Assembly: GCF_014673495.1 (NCBI RefSeq)
Contig: NZ_CP051006.1
Location: 5,146,001-5,210,000 of the forward strand
Length of the DNA: 64,000 nt
Reading direction: 5' to 3'
Origin: Streptomyces griseofuscus
GTDB lineage: Bacteria; Actinomycetota; Actinomycetes; Streptomycetales; Streptomycetaceae
Numbering within the stretch: the first letter of the stretch is position 1; each line of letters opens with the position of its first letter. The translations under genes were made by a program, and so were the position numbers. Under the pieces are notes generated by a model that worked only from the letters and a program-made list of their open reading frames with translations, had not been told where the DNA came from and did no database searches. This document shows, in pieces, positions 1 to 7,200 of this stretch.

Positions 1-702
1 CCCGACCTTGTCGTGCCGGTGCGGGAGGGCGCGGTCAACCAGCAGCTCAGGTACGCCCTGCGCTCCTGGGAGGCCCACCTCCCGCACCGGCGCGTCTGGC
101 TTATCGGCTACCGGCCGGCGTGGGTGGGCGGCGTCGGCTTCGTCCCGACCCTGCAGACGGGCGGGACGAAGTTCGCGAACACCACGCTGGCCATGCGGCA
201 TGCCTGCCAGAGCGCGGAGATCAGCGACCCGTTCCTGTGGGCGAACGACGACATGTTCGTCATGGAGCCGCTCGACCGGATGCCGATGCTGCACCGCGGG
301 CCGGTCCGCGACGTCGAGCGGCAGTACGCCGAGCATGCCTCGGGCGTCTATCTGCGGGGGATGCGGGAGACGAGGGAGCTGCTCGCTGAGTACGGGCACG
401 AGGACCCGCTGTCGTACGAGCTGCACGTGCCGATGGCGATCGGCAAGCAGGGGATGCTGTCCGCCTTGGAGGTCGGGCAGCGCCTGGACGTGCTGCACAA
501 GCGGACCGCGTACGGGGTGCTGAGCCGGGTCGGTGGCGAGCAGATCCGGGACGTGAAGGTCATGCACCGCGGGCCGCGCTTCGACCGGTCGACGCCGTTC
601 CTGTCGACCATGCCGGACTCGTTCGACAACGGCGAGGTCGGCCGGCTGATCCGTGCCCAGTTCGCGAAGCCGTCGGCGTACGAGACGACCAGGAGGCTCT
701 GA
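1..702 (+). CDS. glycosyltransferase-like phage protein, 5' end outside window
   Basis: The frame is open from the left edge, so the true start lies outside; the first start inside is a GTG at 13, giving 229 visible residues. A WANDDMF stretch (Asp at about residues 79-80, counted from the GTG) resembles the acidic nucleotide-sugar/metal motif of Stealth-type and other GT-A transferases, and residues before the GTG (PDLVV) continue a beta-strand-like start typical of such folds. It ends in a TGATG overlap with the cysteine-rich connector gene, so it belongs to the late operon. A role in glycosylating virion proteins or host surface is inference. Some other GT-A-like family is possible; no catalytic test can be made from sequence alone. 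Confidence 0.55.
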   Translation, partial: PDLVVPVREGAVNQQLRYALRSWEAHLPHRRVWLIGYRPAWVGGVGFVPTLQTGGTKFANTTLAMRHACQSAEISDPFLWANDDMFVMEPLDRMPMLHRGPVRDVERQYAEHASGVYLRGMRETRELLAEYGHEDPLSYELHVPMAIGKQGMLSALEVGQRLDVLHKRTAYGVLSRVGGEQIRDVKVMHRGPRFDRSTPFLSTMPDSFDNGEVGRLIRAQFAKPSAYETTRRL

Positions 703-1505
703 TGCCAATCCAGACAGGCCCGTGCGAGGCGTGGCCGACAGAGCTGTGCTGTGACACCTCCTCGGCCGATCCGGCGGCCGTGGAGCGCTGGACGCTCGTC
801 GCTTCACAGATCCTGTGGGGCTTGTCAGGCCGCCGGTATGGCCCGTGCCTGGTCACCGTGCGGCCGTGTCGCCGGGCCTGTCTGGAGTCCGCCCCGTTCA
901 TCTCCTTCCAGGCCGGTGTCACGACGGGTCCGTGGATCCCATACATCGGCGCGGACGGGGCATGGCGCAACGCTTCGGTGTGCGGCTGCCAGTCGGACTG
1001 CTCCTGCGGCGAGCTGTGCGTGGTGTACCTGCCGGGCCCGGTGTACGACGTGACCGAGGTCAACGTCGACGGTCATGTCCTCCCGGCCGGCGCCTACCGG
1101 GTGGACGCGCCCGGCAAGCTCGTCCGCACCGACGGCGGGTGCTGGCCGGACTGCCAGGACATGGCGGCGGCGCCCGGGCAGCCGGGGACGTTCACCGTCA
1201 CGTACCGGTGGGGACTGCCGCTCGACGAGGCGGCGATCGCCGCGGTGTCCGAGCTGACCTGCCACCTGTTGCAGGGCTGCGGCGGCGGCTCGTGCGGCTG
1301 CCGGGCGAACCGGAACATCACGCGGCTGTCCCGGCAGGGCGTCGACCTGGACTTCGGGGACCCGACGGTCATCTTCAAGGAGGGTCGGACCGGGCTGCCG
1401 CTGGCCGACCTGTGGCTGAGCGTGGTGAACCCGTACCGGCTGACGTCGCCGTCGCGAGTGTACTCGCCGGACTTCAAGAGGCCGAGGGTGCAGCAATGGC
1501 CCTGA
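702..1505 (+). CDS. cysteine-rich head-tail connector (adaptor-like) protein
   Basis: A 267-residue protein started by ATG after a perfect AGGAGG eight bases upstream, overlapping the previous stop as TGATG. It has 17 cysteines, many in CC, CxC and CxxxC arrangements, which is remarkable for a bacterial cytosolic product. Position (between a gene just after the presumed capsid region and a gp10-like gene) and length fit a head-to-tail adaptor of a siphovirus. The C-terminal end (about 200-260, a mostly polar segment with a short basic tract) would face the next connector. Function is from position, not from a recognised domain. The stop overlaps the next start by 10 bases. Confidence 0.6.
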   Translation: MPIQTGPCEAWPTELCCDTSSADPAAVERWTLVASQILWGLSGRRYGPCLVTVRPCRRACLESAPFISFQAGVTTGPWIPYIGADGAWRNASVCGCQSDCSCGELCVVYLPGPVYDVTEVNVDGHVLPAGAYRVDAPGKLVRTDGGCWPDCQDMAAAPGQPGTFTVTYRWGLPLDEAAIAAVSELTCHLLQGCGGGSCGCRANRNITRLSRQGVDLDFGDPTVIFKEGRTGLPLADLWLSVVNPYRLTSPSRVYSPDFKRPRVQQWP

Positions 1506-2077
1506 GTCCGCTGATCGTTGACGACATCGCGCAGATGCTACTCGCCTGCGTGTGCGCCGAGCTGACCACGATGGCCGAGCGGGTCGACGGCCAACCCGGC
1601 TGCCCGTGCGTGGCGTGCGTGGTGCCCGGCAAGCCGGCCTGGGACAACTGCACAGGCGACTGCTCGGGCGCGCAGACCGTCGGCCAGCTCACGGTCAACC
1701 TGGACCGGATCTATCCGACGTCGGCGTTCCCGACGGAGACGAAGGACGTCATCGGCAGCCGGAACTGCGCGCCCGTCCGCCAGGCCGCCGACTACGTCAT
1801 CACGCTGCTGCGGTGCGCGCCGACCTACACCGAGCAGGGCTGCCCGCCCTCGTGCGAGGAACAGGCGGCGGCGGCCCGCGTCCTGCACGTGGACGCTGCC
1901 AGCGTGACCAACGCGCTGCTGTGCTGTTTCCCGCAGACCAGCGACGCCCGGCGCGGCCAGCAGTTCGTGATGGGCCAGCTGCGGACCCTCGGCCCCGAGG
2001 GGCAGTGCGTCGGCATCGAGCAGCGGCTGACCGTGGCCCTGCCGTTCTGCGGCTGTGCCGCTGGAGGTGAGTCATGA
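1496..2077 (+). CDS. cysteine-rich connector or tail-terminator-like phage protein
   Basis: This 193-residue protein starts at an ATG at 1496 that overlaps the end of the upstream gene; a much longer frame runs back to 815 but is only the shadow of that gene. It has 16 cysteines, about one in twelve residues, again in CxC, CPC and CC patterns. Size, early helical segment (SPLIVDDIAQMLLACVCAEL) and position suit a head completion or tail terminator protein. No domain is recognised with certainty. The last codons overlap the next gene as ATGA, so the three connector genes are translationally coupled. Confidence 0.6.
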   Translation: MALSPLIVDDIAQMLLACVCAELTTMAERVDGQPGCPCVACVVPGKPAWDNCTGDCSGAQTVGQLTVNLDRIYPTSAFPTETKDVIGSRNCAPVRQAADYVITLLRCAPTYTEQGCPPSCEEQAAAARVLHVDAASVTNALLCCFPQTSDARRGQQFVMGQLRTLGPEGQCVGIEQRLTVALPFCGCAAGGES

Positions 2078-2451
2078 GCGTGGACGTGCGAATCGACCCG
2101 GGCCGTATCGCCCGGATGCTGCGGCTGCGCGGCGGGATCGTGGAACGCCGGCTGGCGGCCCGCACTCGACGTGTGGCGGACATCGCCCGCAGTCTGGCGC
2201 CCGGGTCGATGCCCGACTACATCAACTGGCACATCGAGGAGGGGCCGCGCGGCCTCCAGGGCGTGGTCACCTGCGACCACCCGGCGACGCTGTACGTCCT
2301 CGAGGGCACTCGCCCGCACGTCATCCGGCCGCGCCGCGCGAAAGTCCTGCGGTTCGAGGTCGACGGGCGGCCGGTATTCGCGAGCGTCGTCCACCACCCG
2401 GGAACGCGCCCCAACAATTTCCTGGGGCGAGCTTTGCGTCTCGGGCGATGA
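2074..2451 (+). CDS. HK97 gp10-like head-tail protein
   Basis: A 125-residue basic protein with an N-terminal helix rich in arginine and a C-terminal HPGTRPNNFLGRAL segment. That ending (HPGTxPxxFLxxA) is the hallmark of the HK97 gp10-like/minor tail completion family, usually about 100-150 residues long, which lies between the connectors and the tail terminator/major tail genes. Start ATG overlaps the upstream stop (ATGA), and its own stop overlaps another ATG at 2448. It is the last recognisable gene of the head-tail connector block before the reversed insert. Confidence 0.75.
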   Translation: MSVDVRIDPGRIARMLRLRGGIVERRLAARTRRVADIARSLAPGSMPDYINWHIEEGPRGLQGVVTCDHPATLYVLEGTRPHVIRPRRAKVLRFEVDGRPVFASVVHHPGTRPNNFLGRALRLGR

Positions 2452-2513
2452 GGCGGCTGTATCGCCGTGGTCTCATTCTGCTCAACCGAGCGTCCTGCGC
2501 GCGGCTTGAATAA
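2448..2513 (+). pseudogene. start of a coupled late gene cut off after 21 codons
   Basis: An ATG at 2448 overlaps the gp10-like stop as ATGA, exactly the arrangement of the other head and tail genes here. It reads MRRLYRRGLILLNRASCARLE and then a TAA at 2511. The frame dies just where base composition drops and where the opposite-strand gene ends (2482). In related siphoviruses the next genes are the tail terminator and the major tail protein, neither of which is found before the chaperone gene at 3411. I read it as the remaining 5' end of a gene removed when the reversed gene was inserted. It could instead be a chance ORF. Confidence 0.45.
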
Positions 2514-3294
2514 ATACACTCTTCGACAGGGTGCATTCGCGCATCTCTTCGGACGGGTTGTGCTGAAGCTTGAAGGTGCCTTGGAGCAGGTCCCGTTCTT
2601 CGCTCATGGTGAACGTATCGGCAGGTAGGCGCATGAAAGCCAGTTGCGCCTGTCCGAACGCTTCCGCCACTTCGTCGGGTAGTGGGCTGTCGAGTGACTC
2701 GATTTCGAAGGGGGCGGGCCCTTCCCAGTGGCAGGTGTAGATGGTCCCACGCAGAGTGTCGAGTGCGCTTTGCAGTGCGGATAACCCGATCCTTGCGGGG
2801 GTGTCTTCTCGAATCAGAGTCCTCAACTTCTGTTCAGCCTGCGCAATTGAGACGTATTTCCGGCGACTGGCACTGAACCGGTTAACTGCCGAAGCGAGGT
2901 TACGCGCAGCCTCGGCCACCGCATCAGGGCCTTCGAGTTCAACTACTGTGAGTTTCGCTTCCAGTTCGTCTCGCAAACGACTAAGTTCCTCGAATGCTGT
3001 GGTTAACGTAGTTGCGGTGATAGGTCTAGTCCTCATCATGCGTTCTGTCTTGATGTGGAGTTGCGTCGACGCCAGAAGGAAAGTGCTGTAACTGTCTCGT
3101 CGCACACTCCTGCGCCACTGTTTGTCCGTGTTTTGCGATGTTTCCAGAGCGGCTTTGTAGGTGGCTTCAGCCTGAGCAAGCGCGCCGCGCGTCGACCATC
3201 GGCCAGTTACTAGGGCGGCAGGCACCGCGAGAGCTGCAACAGCGGCAGCGGCTACAGCTCCGACACCTTGGAGGTCCATGCTGTGATCTTGCAT
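2482..3294 (-). CDS. membrane-anchored protein of unknown function (moron-like insert)
   Basis: A 270-residue protein read against all surrounding phage genes. A start at 3294 (MQDHSMDLQ) is preferred over the longer frame to 3420; the ATG at 3279 is an alternative. Residues about 9-28 from the second Met form one hydrophobic helix, followed by a basic segment (TGRWSTRG), an Ala/Glu-rich region and a WRRSVRRDSYSTFL segment often seen in Streptomyces proteins with one N-terminal membrane helix and a cytosolic helical domain. No catalytic motif is seen. Base composition is clearly lower in GC than the flanks, so it was probably acquired separately. Position in the tail operon and reverse orientation suit a lysogenic conversion gene, for example superinfection exclusion, but that is inference. 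Confidence 0.6.
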   Translation of the reverse strand: MQDHSMDLQGVGAVAAAAVAALAVPAALVTGRWSTRGALAQAEATYKAALETSQNTDKQWRRSVRRDSYSTFLLASTQLHIKTERMMRTRPITATTLTTAFEELSRLRDELEAKLTVVELEGPDAVAEAARNLASAVNRFSASRRKYVSIAQAEQKLRTLIREDTPARIGLSALQSALDTLRGTIYTCHWEGPAPFEIESLDSPLPDEVAEAFGQAQLAFMRLPADTFTMSEERDLLQGTFKLQHNPSEEMRECTLSKSVFIQAARRTLG

Positions 3295-3348
3295 AGGGTT
3301 GGGCGACTGCGGTAGTGGTTCGCCGCGCCATTTGCGCCCGTGCACGGC

Positions 3349-3410
3349 TACCCTTGCCCGGCACGCCGCTGGTGTTAGGCCGGGCGTAGCGCGGGAGATT
3401 GGGCACACCC
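3349..3410 (+). promoter_or_regulatory. late-gene leader element, copy 1
   Basis: TACCCT at 3349-3354 (a TANNCT, -10-like hexamer), then a slightly diverged copy of the shared block at 3364-3385 (CGCCGCTGGTGTTAGGCC followed by GGGC), then a short possible hairpin (GGG at 3401-3403 with CCC at 3408-3410) directly against the GTG at 3411. GGGAG at 3393-3397 is 13 bases from the start, too far for a normal ribosome binding site. This is the least conserved of five copies in the window and serves the tail assembly chaperone gene. Confidence 0.6.
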
Positions 3411-3965
3411 GTGGCAACACGCGACTTCGCAGTCCGTACCGAGAACCACGTCGCGAACCTGGGCGAGCTGGGCAAGCTCGAATTCGTCCCGGAGGTCTTC
3501 GGGGACGAGTTCCTGGAGGGCTACAGCCAGGTTCAGGAGGCGCAGAAGGCGCTCGGGGAGGACACCGACCTGACCAAGATGGACCCGGCCGTCCTGCGCG
3601 GCGTGTACGGGGCGATGCGCCAGTTCCTGGCGAAGCTGATGATTCCGGAGTCCGCCGACCGGTTCCTGCGGTTCGAGGTCATCAAGGGCGGCAAGTCCGT
3701 GGCGCACTTCCGGACCCGGGCCGAGGCCGACAAGCACGCCGCCGAGCTGACCGGCGCGGTCCGCGTCGAGGACAGGAGCATGCGGCTCCCGGACCGGGTG
3801 CTGATGGAGCTGCTGGAGTGGACGACCGAGTTGTACGGGGGTGGCGACCGCCCTACTACGTCGTCCAGCGGATCCTCGCGAGCGTCGCGGAGGGCTGGGA
3901 CGCCTGGGAAGGGCAGCTCGCGCTCCAAGGGGTCGACCTCCACCGCTGGACGCTCCGCACGTTGA
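3411..3965 (+). CDS. tail assembly chaperone, short (G-type) product
   Basis: A 184-residue product from the GTG at 3411, chosen because it follows the leader element and gives the sequence MATRDFAVRTENHVANLGEL; upstream in-frame codons are leader. Acidic, helical N-terminal region and position directly before the tape measure gene are those of the siphovirus G/GT chaperones that coat the tape measure protein during tail assembly. After about residue 143 (ELYGGG) the in-frame tail becomes a Ser/Arg/Gly-rich shadow sequence, whereas the -1 frame continues as a sensible protein, so the normal reading probably shifts there. Confidence 0.75.
   Translation: MATRDFAVRTENHVANLGELGKLEFVPEVFGDEFLEGYSQVQEAQKALGEDTDLTKMDPAVLRGVYGAMRQFLAKLMIPESADRFLRFEVIKGGKSVAHFRTRAEADKHAAELTGAVRVEDRSMRLPDRVLMELLEWTTELYGGGDRPTTSSSGSSRASRRAGTPGKGSSRSKGSTSTAGRSAR
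3837..3842 (+). other. probable -1 ribosomal frameshift site
   Basis: The zero frame reads TAC GGG GGT GGC; a run of five G residues followed by T lies at 3837-3842. Slipping back one base lets translation go on as GG-WRPPYYVVQRILASV. A conserved -1 frameshift between the two tail chaperone frames is well established in tailed phages. This run is not a perfect X XXY YYZ heptamer (the base before it is C), so the exact slip point is an inference. Confidence 0.55.
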
Positions 3966-4207
3966 TCAACGCGGCGGAGCAAGCCATGTACATGAGTGCC
4001 GAGGATGAGACCGAGCGGAAGCGGCTCGAGGCGCGGCTGTACGCGGTGCCGGTGTCGCTGCGGCGGCCTCGTCGACGGACTCGCGCGGCCGCACCGCCAC
4101 AGCCCCAGCAGCCGCAGCAGGTGCAGCGGGGGGTGATGACGATGGCGGACGCGCAGGCCCTGATGGCGCAGTGGGGCGCGACGGACGCCCAGCTCGGGGC
4201 GGGGTGA
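3842..4207 (+). CDS. tail assembly chaperone, T-type extension in -1 frame
   Basis: This frame has no good start of its own; it supplies the C-terminal part of a G-T fusion made by frameshifting near 3837-3842. The 121 residues begin WRPPYYVVQRILASVAEGWDAW, then a helical region (RTLINAAEQAMYMSAEDETERKRLEARLY) and a Pro/Gln-rich linker, ending in a short helix (MADAQALMAQWGATDAQLGA). Length and order match GT proteins of other siphoviruses, in which the fused product binds tail tube protein and tape measure protein. The stop at 4205-4207 is a few bases before the next leader element. Confidence 0.7.
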   Translation, partial: WRPPYYVVQRILASVAEGWDAWEGQLALQGVDLHRWTLRTLINAAEQAMYMSAEDETERKRLEARLYAVPVSLRRPRRRTRAAAPPQPQQPQQVQRGVMTMADAQALMAQWGATDAQLGAG

Positions 4208-4213
4208 AGCGAC

Positions 4214-4272
4214 TAACCTGAGATCGCCGCTGGTTTTGGGCCGGGCAACCACACGAGCTGTGAGGTTGCCCA
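4214..4272 (+). promoter_or_regulatory. late-gene leader element, copy 2
   Basis: TAACCT at 4214-4219, the conserved block at 4225-4246 (CTGGTTTTGGGCCGGGC core), and the clearest hairpin of the set: GGGCAACC at 4243-4250 pairs with GGTTGCCC at 4264-4271, and CAC at 4252-4254 pairs with GTG at 4260-4262 around a GAGCT loop. The GTG start of the tape measure gene is one base past the stem. The only SD-like bases (GAGG, 4262-4265) are inside the stem, so folding should affect initiation. Confidence 0.7.
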
Positions 4273-7200
4273 GTGGCCGGCGAGGACGTCGATTTCGGCT
4301 CGGCGCACATCACCATCGATCTCAACGATGGGAGCACGGACGCCCAGGCCCGCCAGACGGGCGCCCAGATCCAGCGGGCGTTGCTGAATGCGACGCGCCG
4401 CATCGGCGACCAGATTCGCCGCCAGATCCAGCGCGGGCTGAACGCCCAGGCGGTCACCGTCCGCGTCGAGCCGGACCTGCGCTGGTTCGACGCGCAGCTC
4501 CTCAACGGGCTCCGCTCGGTCGACTCGCTGAACATCCCGGTGGCGCCCGACGTCACCGGGTTCGTGGAGCGGCTGCGCGCCCTCCTCGCCGACGTTGAGA
4601 TCCCGATCCGGGTCGTCCCCGACCTGGACGAGCTGGACCGCCGTATCCGGGCGCACAACGCGCCGGACGTCCGGGTCAATGCGAACGTCAACGTCGACAA
4701 CGACCGCCTGACCCGGTCCCTGGCCGGCCTCGGCAGTGCCGCACTGAGGGTCGGCAAGGTCCTGGGGACTGGCCTGAAGTTCGGCGCGTACGGGATCGCC
4801 GCGGCGGGCGCCGCCAGCGGCGTCGCGAAGCTGACGGCCGCACTCGCACCGGCGGCCGGGGCCATCGCCGCCGGCCCGGCCGCCATCGCCGGGTTCCAGA
4901 CGGCGCTCGGCACCCTGAAGCTGGCGGTCCTGGGCGTCGATGACGCCTTGTCGGCTGCGCTGTCCGGCGACGCCGACGCGTTCAGCAAGGCGATCGAGGA
5001 CCTGGCCCCGGCTGCGCAGAAGGCCGTCACGGCGATCCGGAATCTGCAGCCGCAGCTGAAGAAGGTCCAGCAGTCGGTCCAGCAGTCGTTCTTCAAGCAG
5101 TTCTCGGGCGACGTCACCGCGGCGGTCAGGAACCTGCTGCCGCTCGGCTCTGGACTCGACAAGATCGCGGCCGGGTTCGGCCGGGCCACCGACCAGGGGC
5201 TGAAGTTCGCGACGTCGAAGACGGCGTTCAACGGTCTGCAGGGCATCGTCAAGGGCACGTCGGACGCGGTCGGCGGTCTGTCCACGGCGGTTCAGCCGCT
5301 CGCGCGGGGCCTGCTGTCCGTCGCGAGCAGCGTCGCCACGGCGTTTGGTGCGCAGGTCGGCCAGGCGATCGGGGACGTCGGCACGCGGATCGGGAACTTC
5401 CTGACCCGGCTCGGCGACAGCGGTCGGGCGGTGTCCCTGGTCAGGGGCGCGCTCACGGTCTTCCAGCAGCTCGGGGCGATCGCGCAGAACGTCGGCAGCA
5501 TCCTCGCCAACGTTTGGAGGGCGGCCAACGTCAACGGCGGGGGCCTCCTCAACAACCTCAAGCAGATCACCGGCGCGTTCGCCCAGTTCGCCCAGACCGC
5601 AGCCGGTCAGACCGCGATCGGCAACGTCTTCAAGACGGTCGCCCAGATCGCGGCGCAGCTCGGGCCGATCCTGTCGGCGCTGGTCACGCAGCTCGGGGCC
5701 ATCGCGCCGGCCCTGGGCCCGGTGTTCGTCGCCCTGGGCCCGGCGATCACCGGGTTGATCAACGCGTTGGGGCCCGCGCTGGCGGCGATTGCCCCCGTTC
5801 TGCAGGAGGTGGCGAACGGGCTCGCTGCCGCCTTCGCGGTGATCGGCCCGGCGCTCGGACCGGTCGGTGCCGCGGTCGGCCAGGTCCTCTCGGCGCTGAC
5901 GCCGCTGCTGCCACTGGTCGGGCAGGTGGTGTCCGTCCTGGCGGGCGCCCTGGCGCCCGTCCTGCAGCTGCTGACCGGGTTGTTCGAGCCGATCATCCAG
6001 GAGCTGGTCGCAGCCCTGATGCCGGTCCTGCCGCCGCTGGCTCAGGCGTTCGCGGTGCTGGTGCAGGCGCTGACGCCGCTAGCGACCGGCATCGGTCAGG
6101 CCATCGGGCAGCTGCTCGCCGCTCTGGCCCCTCTGTTCACGACGCTGGCGGGCGCCCTGGGCCAGGTCGCTGCCTCCCTGGCCCCGGTGATCACAGCGCT
6201 GGTCAACGCCCTGATGCCGACGCTTCCCGGGCTGGTCTCGGCGTTCTCGGCGATGGTCCAGGCGGTCCTGCCGCTGCTGCCGTCCCTGGCCGGGCTAGTC
6301 GCTTCGGTCGCTCCGCTGGCCGTGCTGCTCCTGCGGATCGTCGGGCCGATCGCGCAGATCGGCGCCGCGTTCGACACGTGGCTGGCGATCAACCTGGTCG
6401 TGCCGATCATCCAGGGCGTCGTCAGCGTCCTGACCGGCCTGATCTCCGGGATCACGTCGGTGATCACGTTCATCGCCCAGCTGCCCGGGATGATCGTCTC
6501 GGGGCTGTCGGCGCTGGGCTCCATGCTGGCCTCGTTCTTCACCGGCCTGTTCACGTCGATCGGCCAGTTCGTGGTATCCGGCTTCCAGACGGTCGTCGGC
6601 TTCTTCGCCCAGCTGCCAGGGATGATCCTCGCCGGGCTGCAGGCGCTGCCCGGACTCCTGCTCAACCTGTTCACCTCAGCGGTCGCCGGCATCGCGATCG
6701 CCCTGCTGACGCTGCTCGCGGGCATCGTCTTCACGTTCACCGAGCTGCCGGGCCGGATCGCGAGCGCCCTCGCCTCGCTGGGCACGTTCCTGCTGAACGC
6801 CTTCGTCTCCGGGTTCAACGCGGCGACGTCGGCGATCTCCTCGTTCCTGTCGTCGGCGGCGTCGTTCTTCTCCCAGCTACCCGGCCGGATCGGCTCCGCG
6901 CTGGCCGCGCTGCCGGGCCGCGTCTCCAGCCTGTTCCGGTCGGCCGGCTCGTCGGCGCTGAGCGCGGCCAGCTCCGCCGGGTCGGCGGTGGTGTCGTTCT
7001 TCTCCGGGCTGCCCGGCCGGATCGGTAGCGCGCTGTCGTCCGTGGGCTCCAGGATCGCCGGCGCCTTCCGGTCGGCGGCCAGCTCCGCCAAGAACGCTGT
7101 GTCGAGCCTGATCTCGGGCGTCGTCTCGCTGTTCTCCGGCCTGGGCTCGCGGATCGTCGGCGCGATCGGCAACGTCGGCGGCCAGATCATGAGCAAGATC

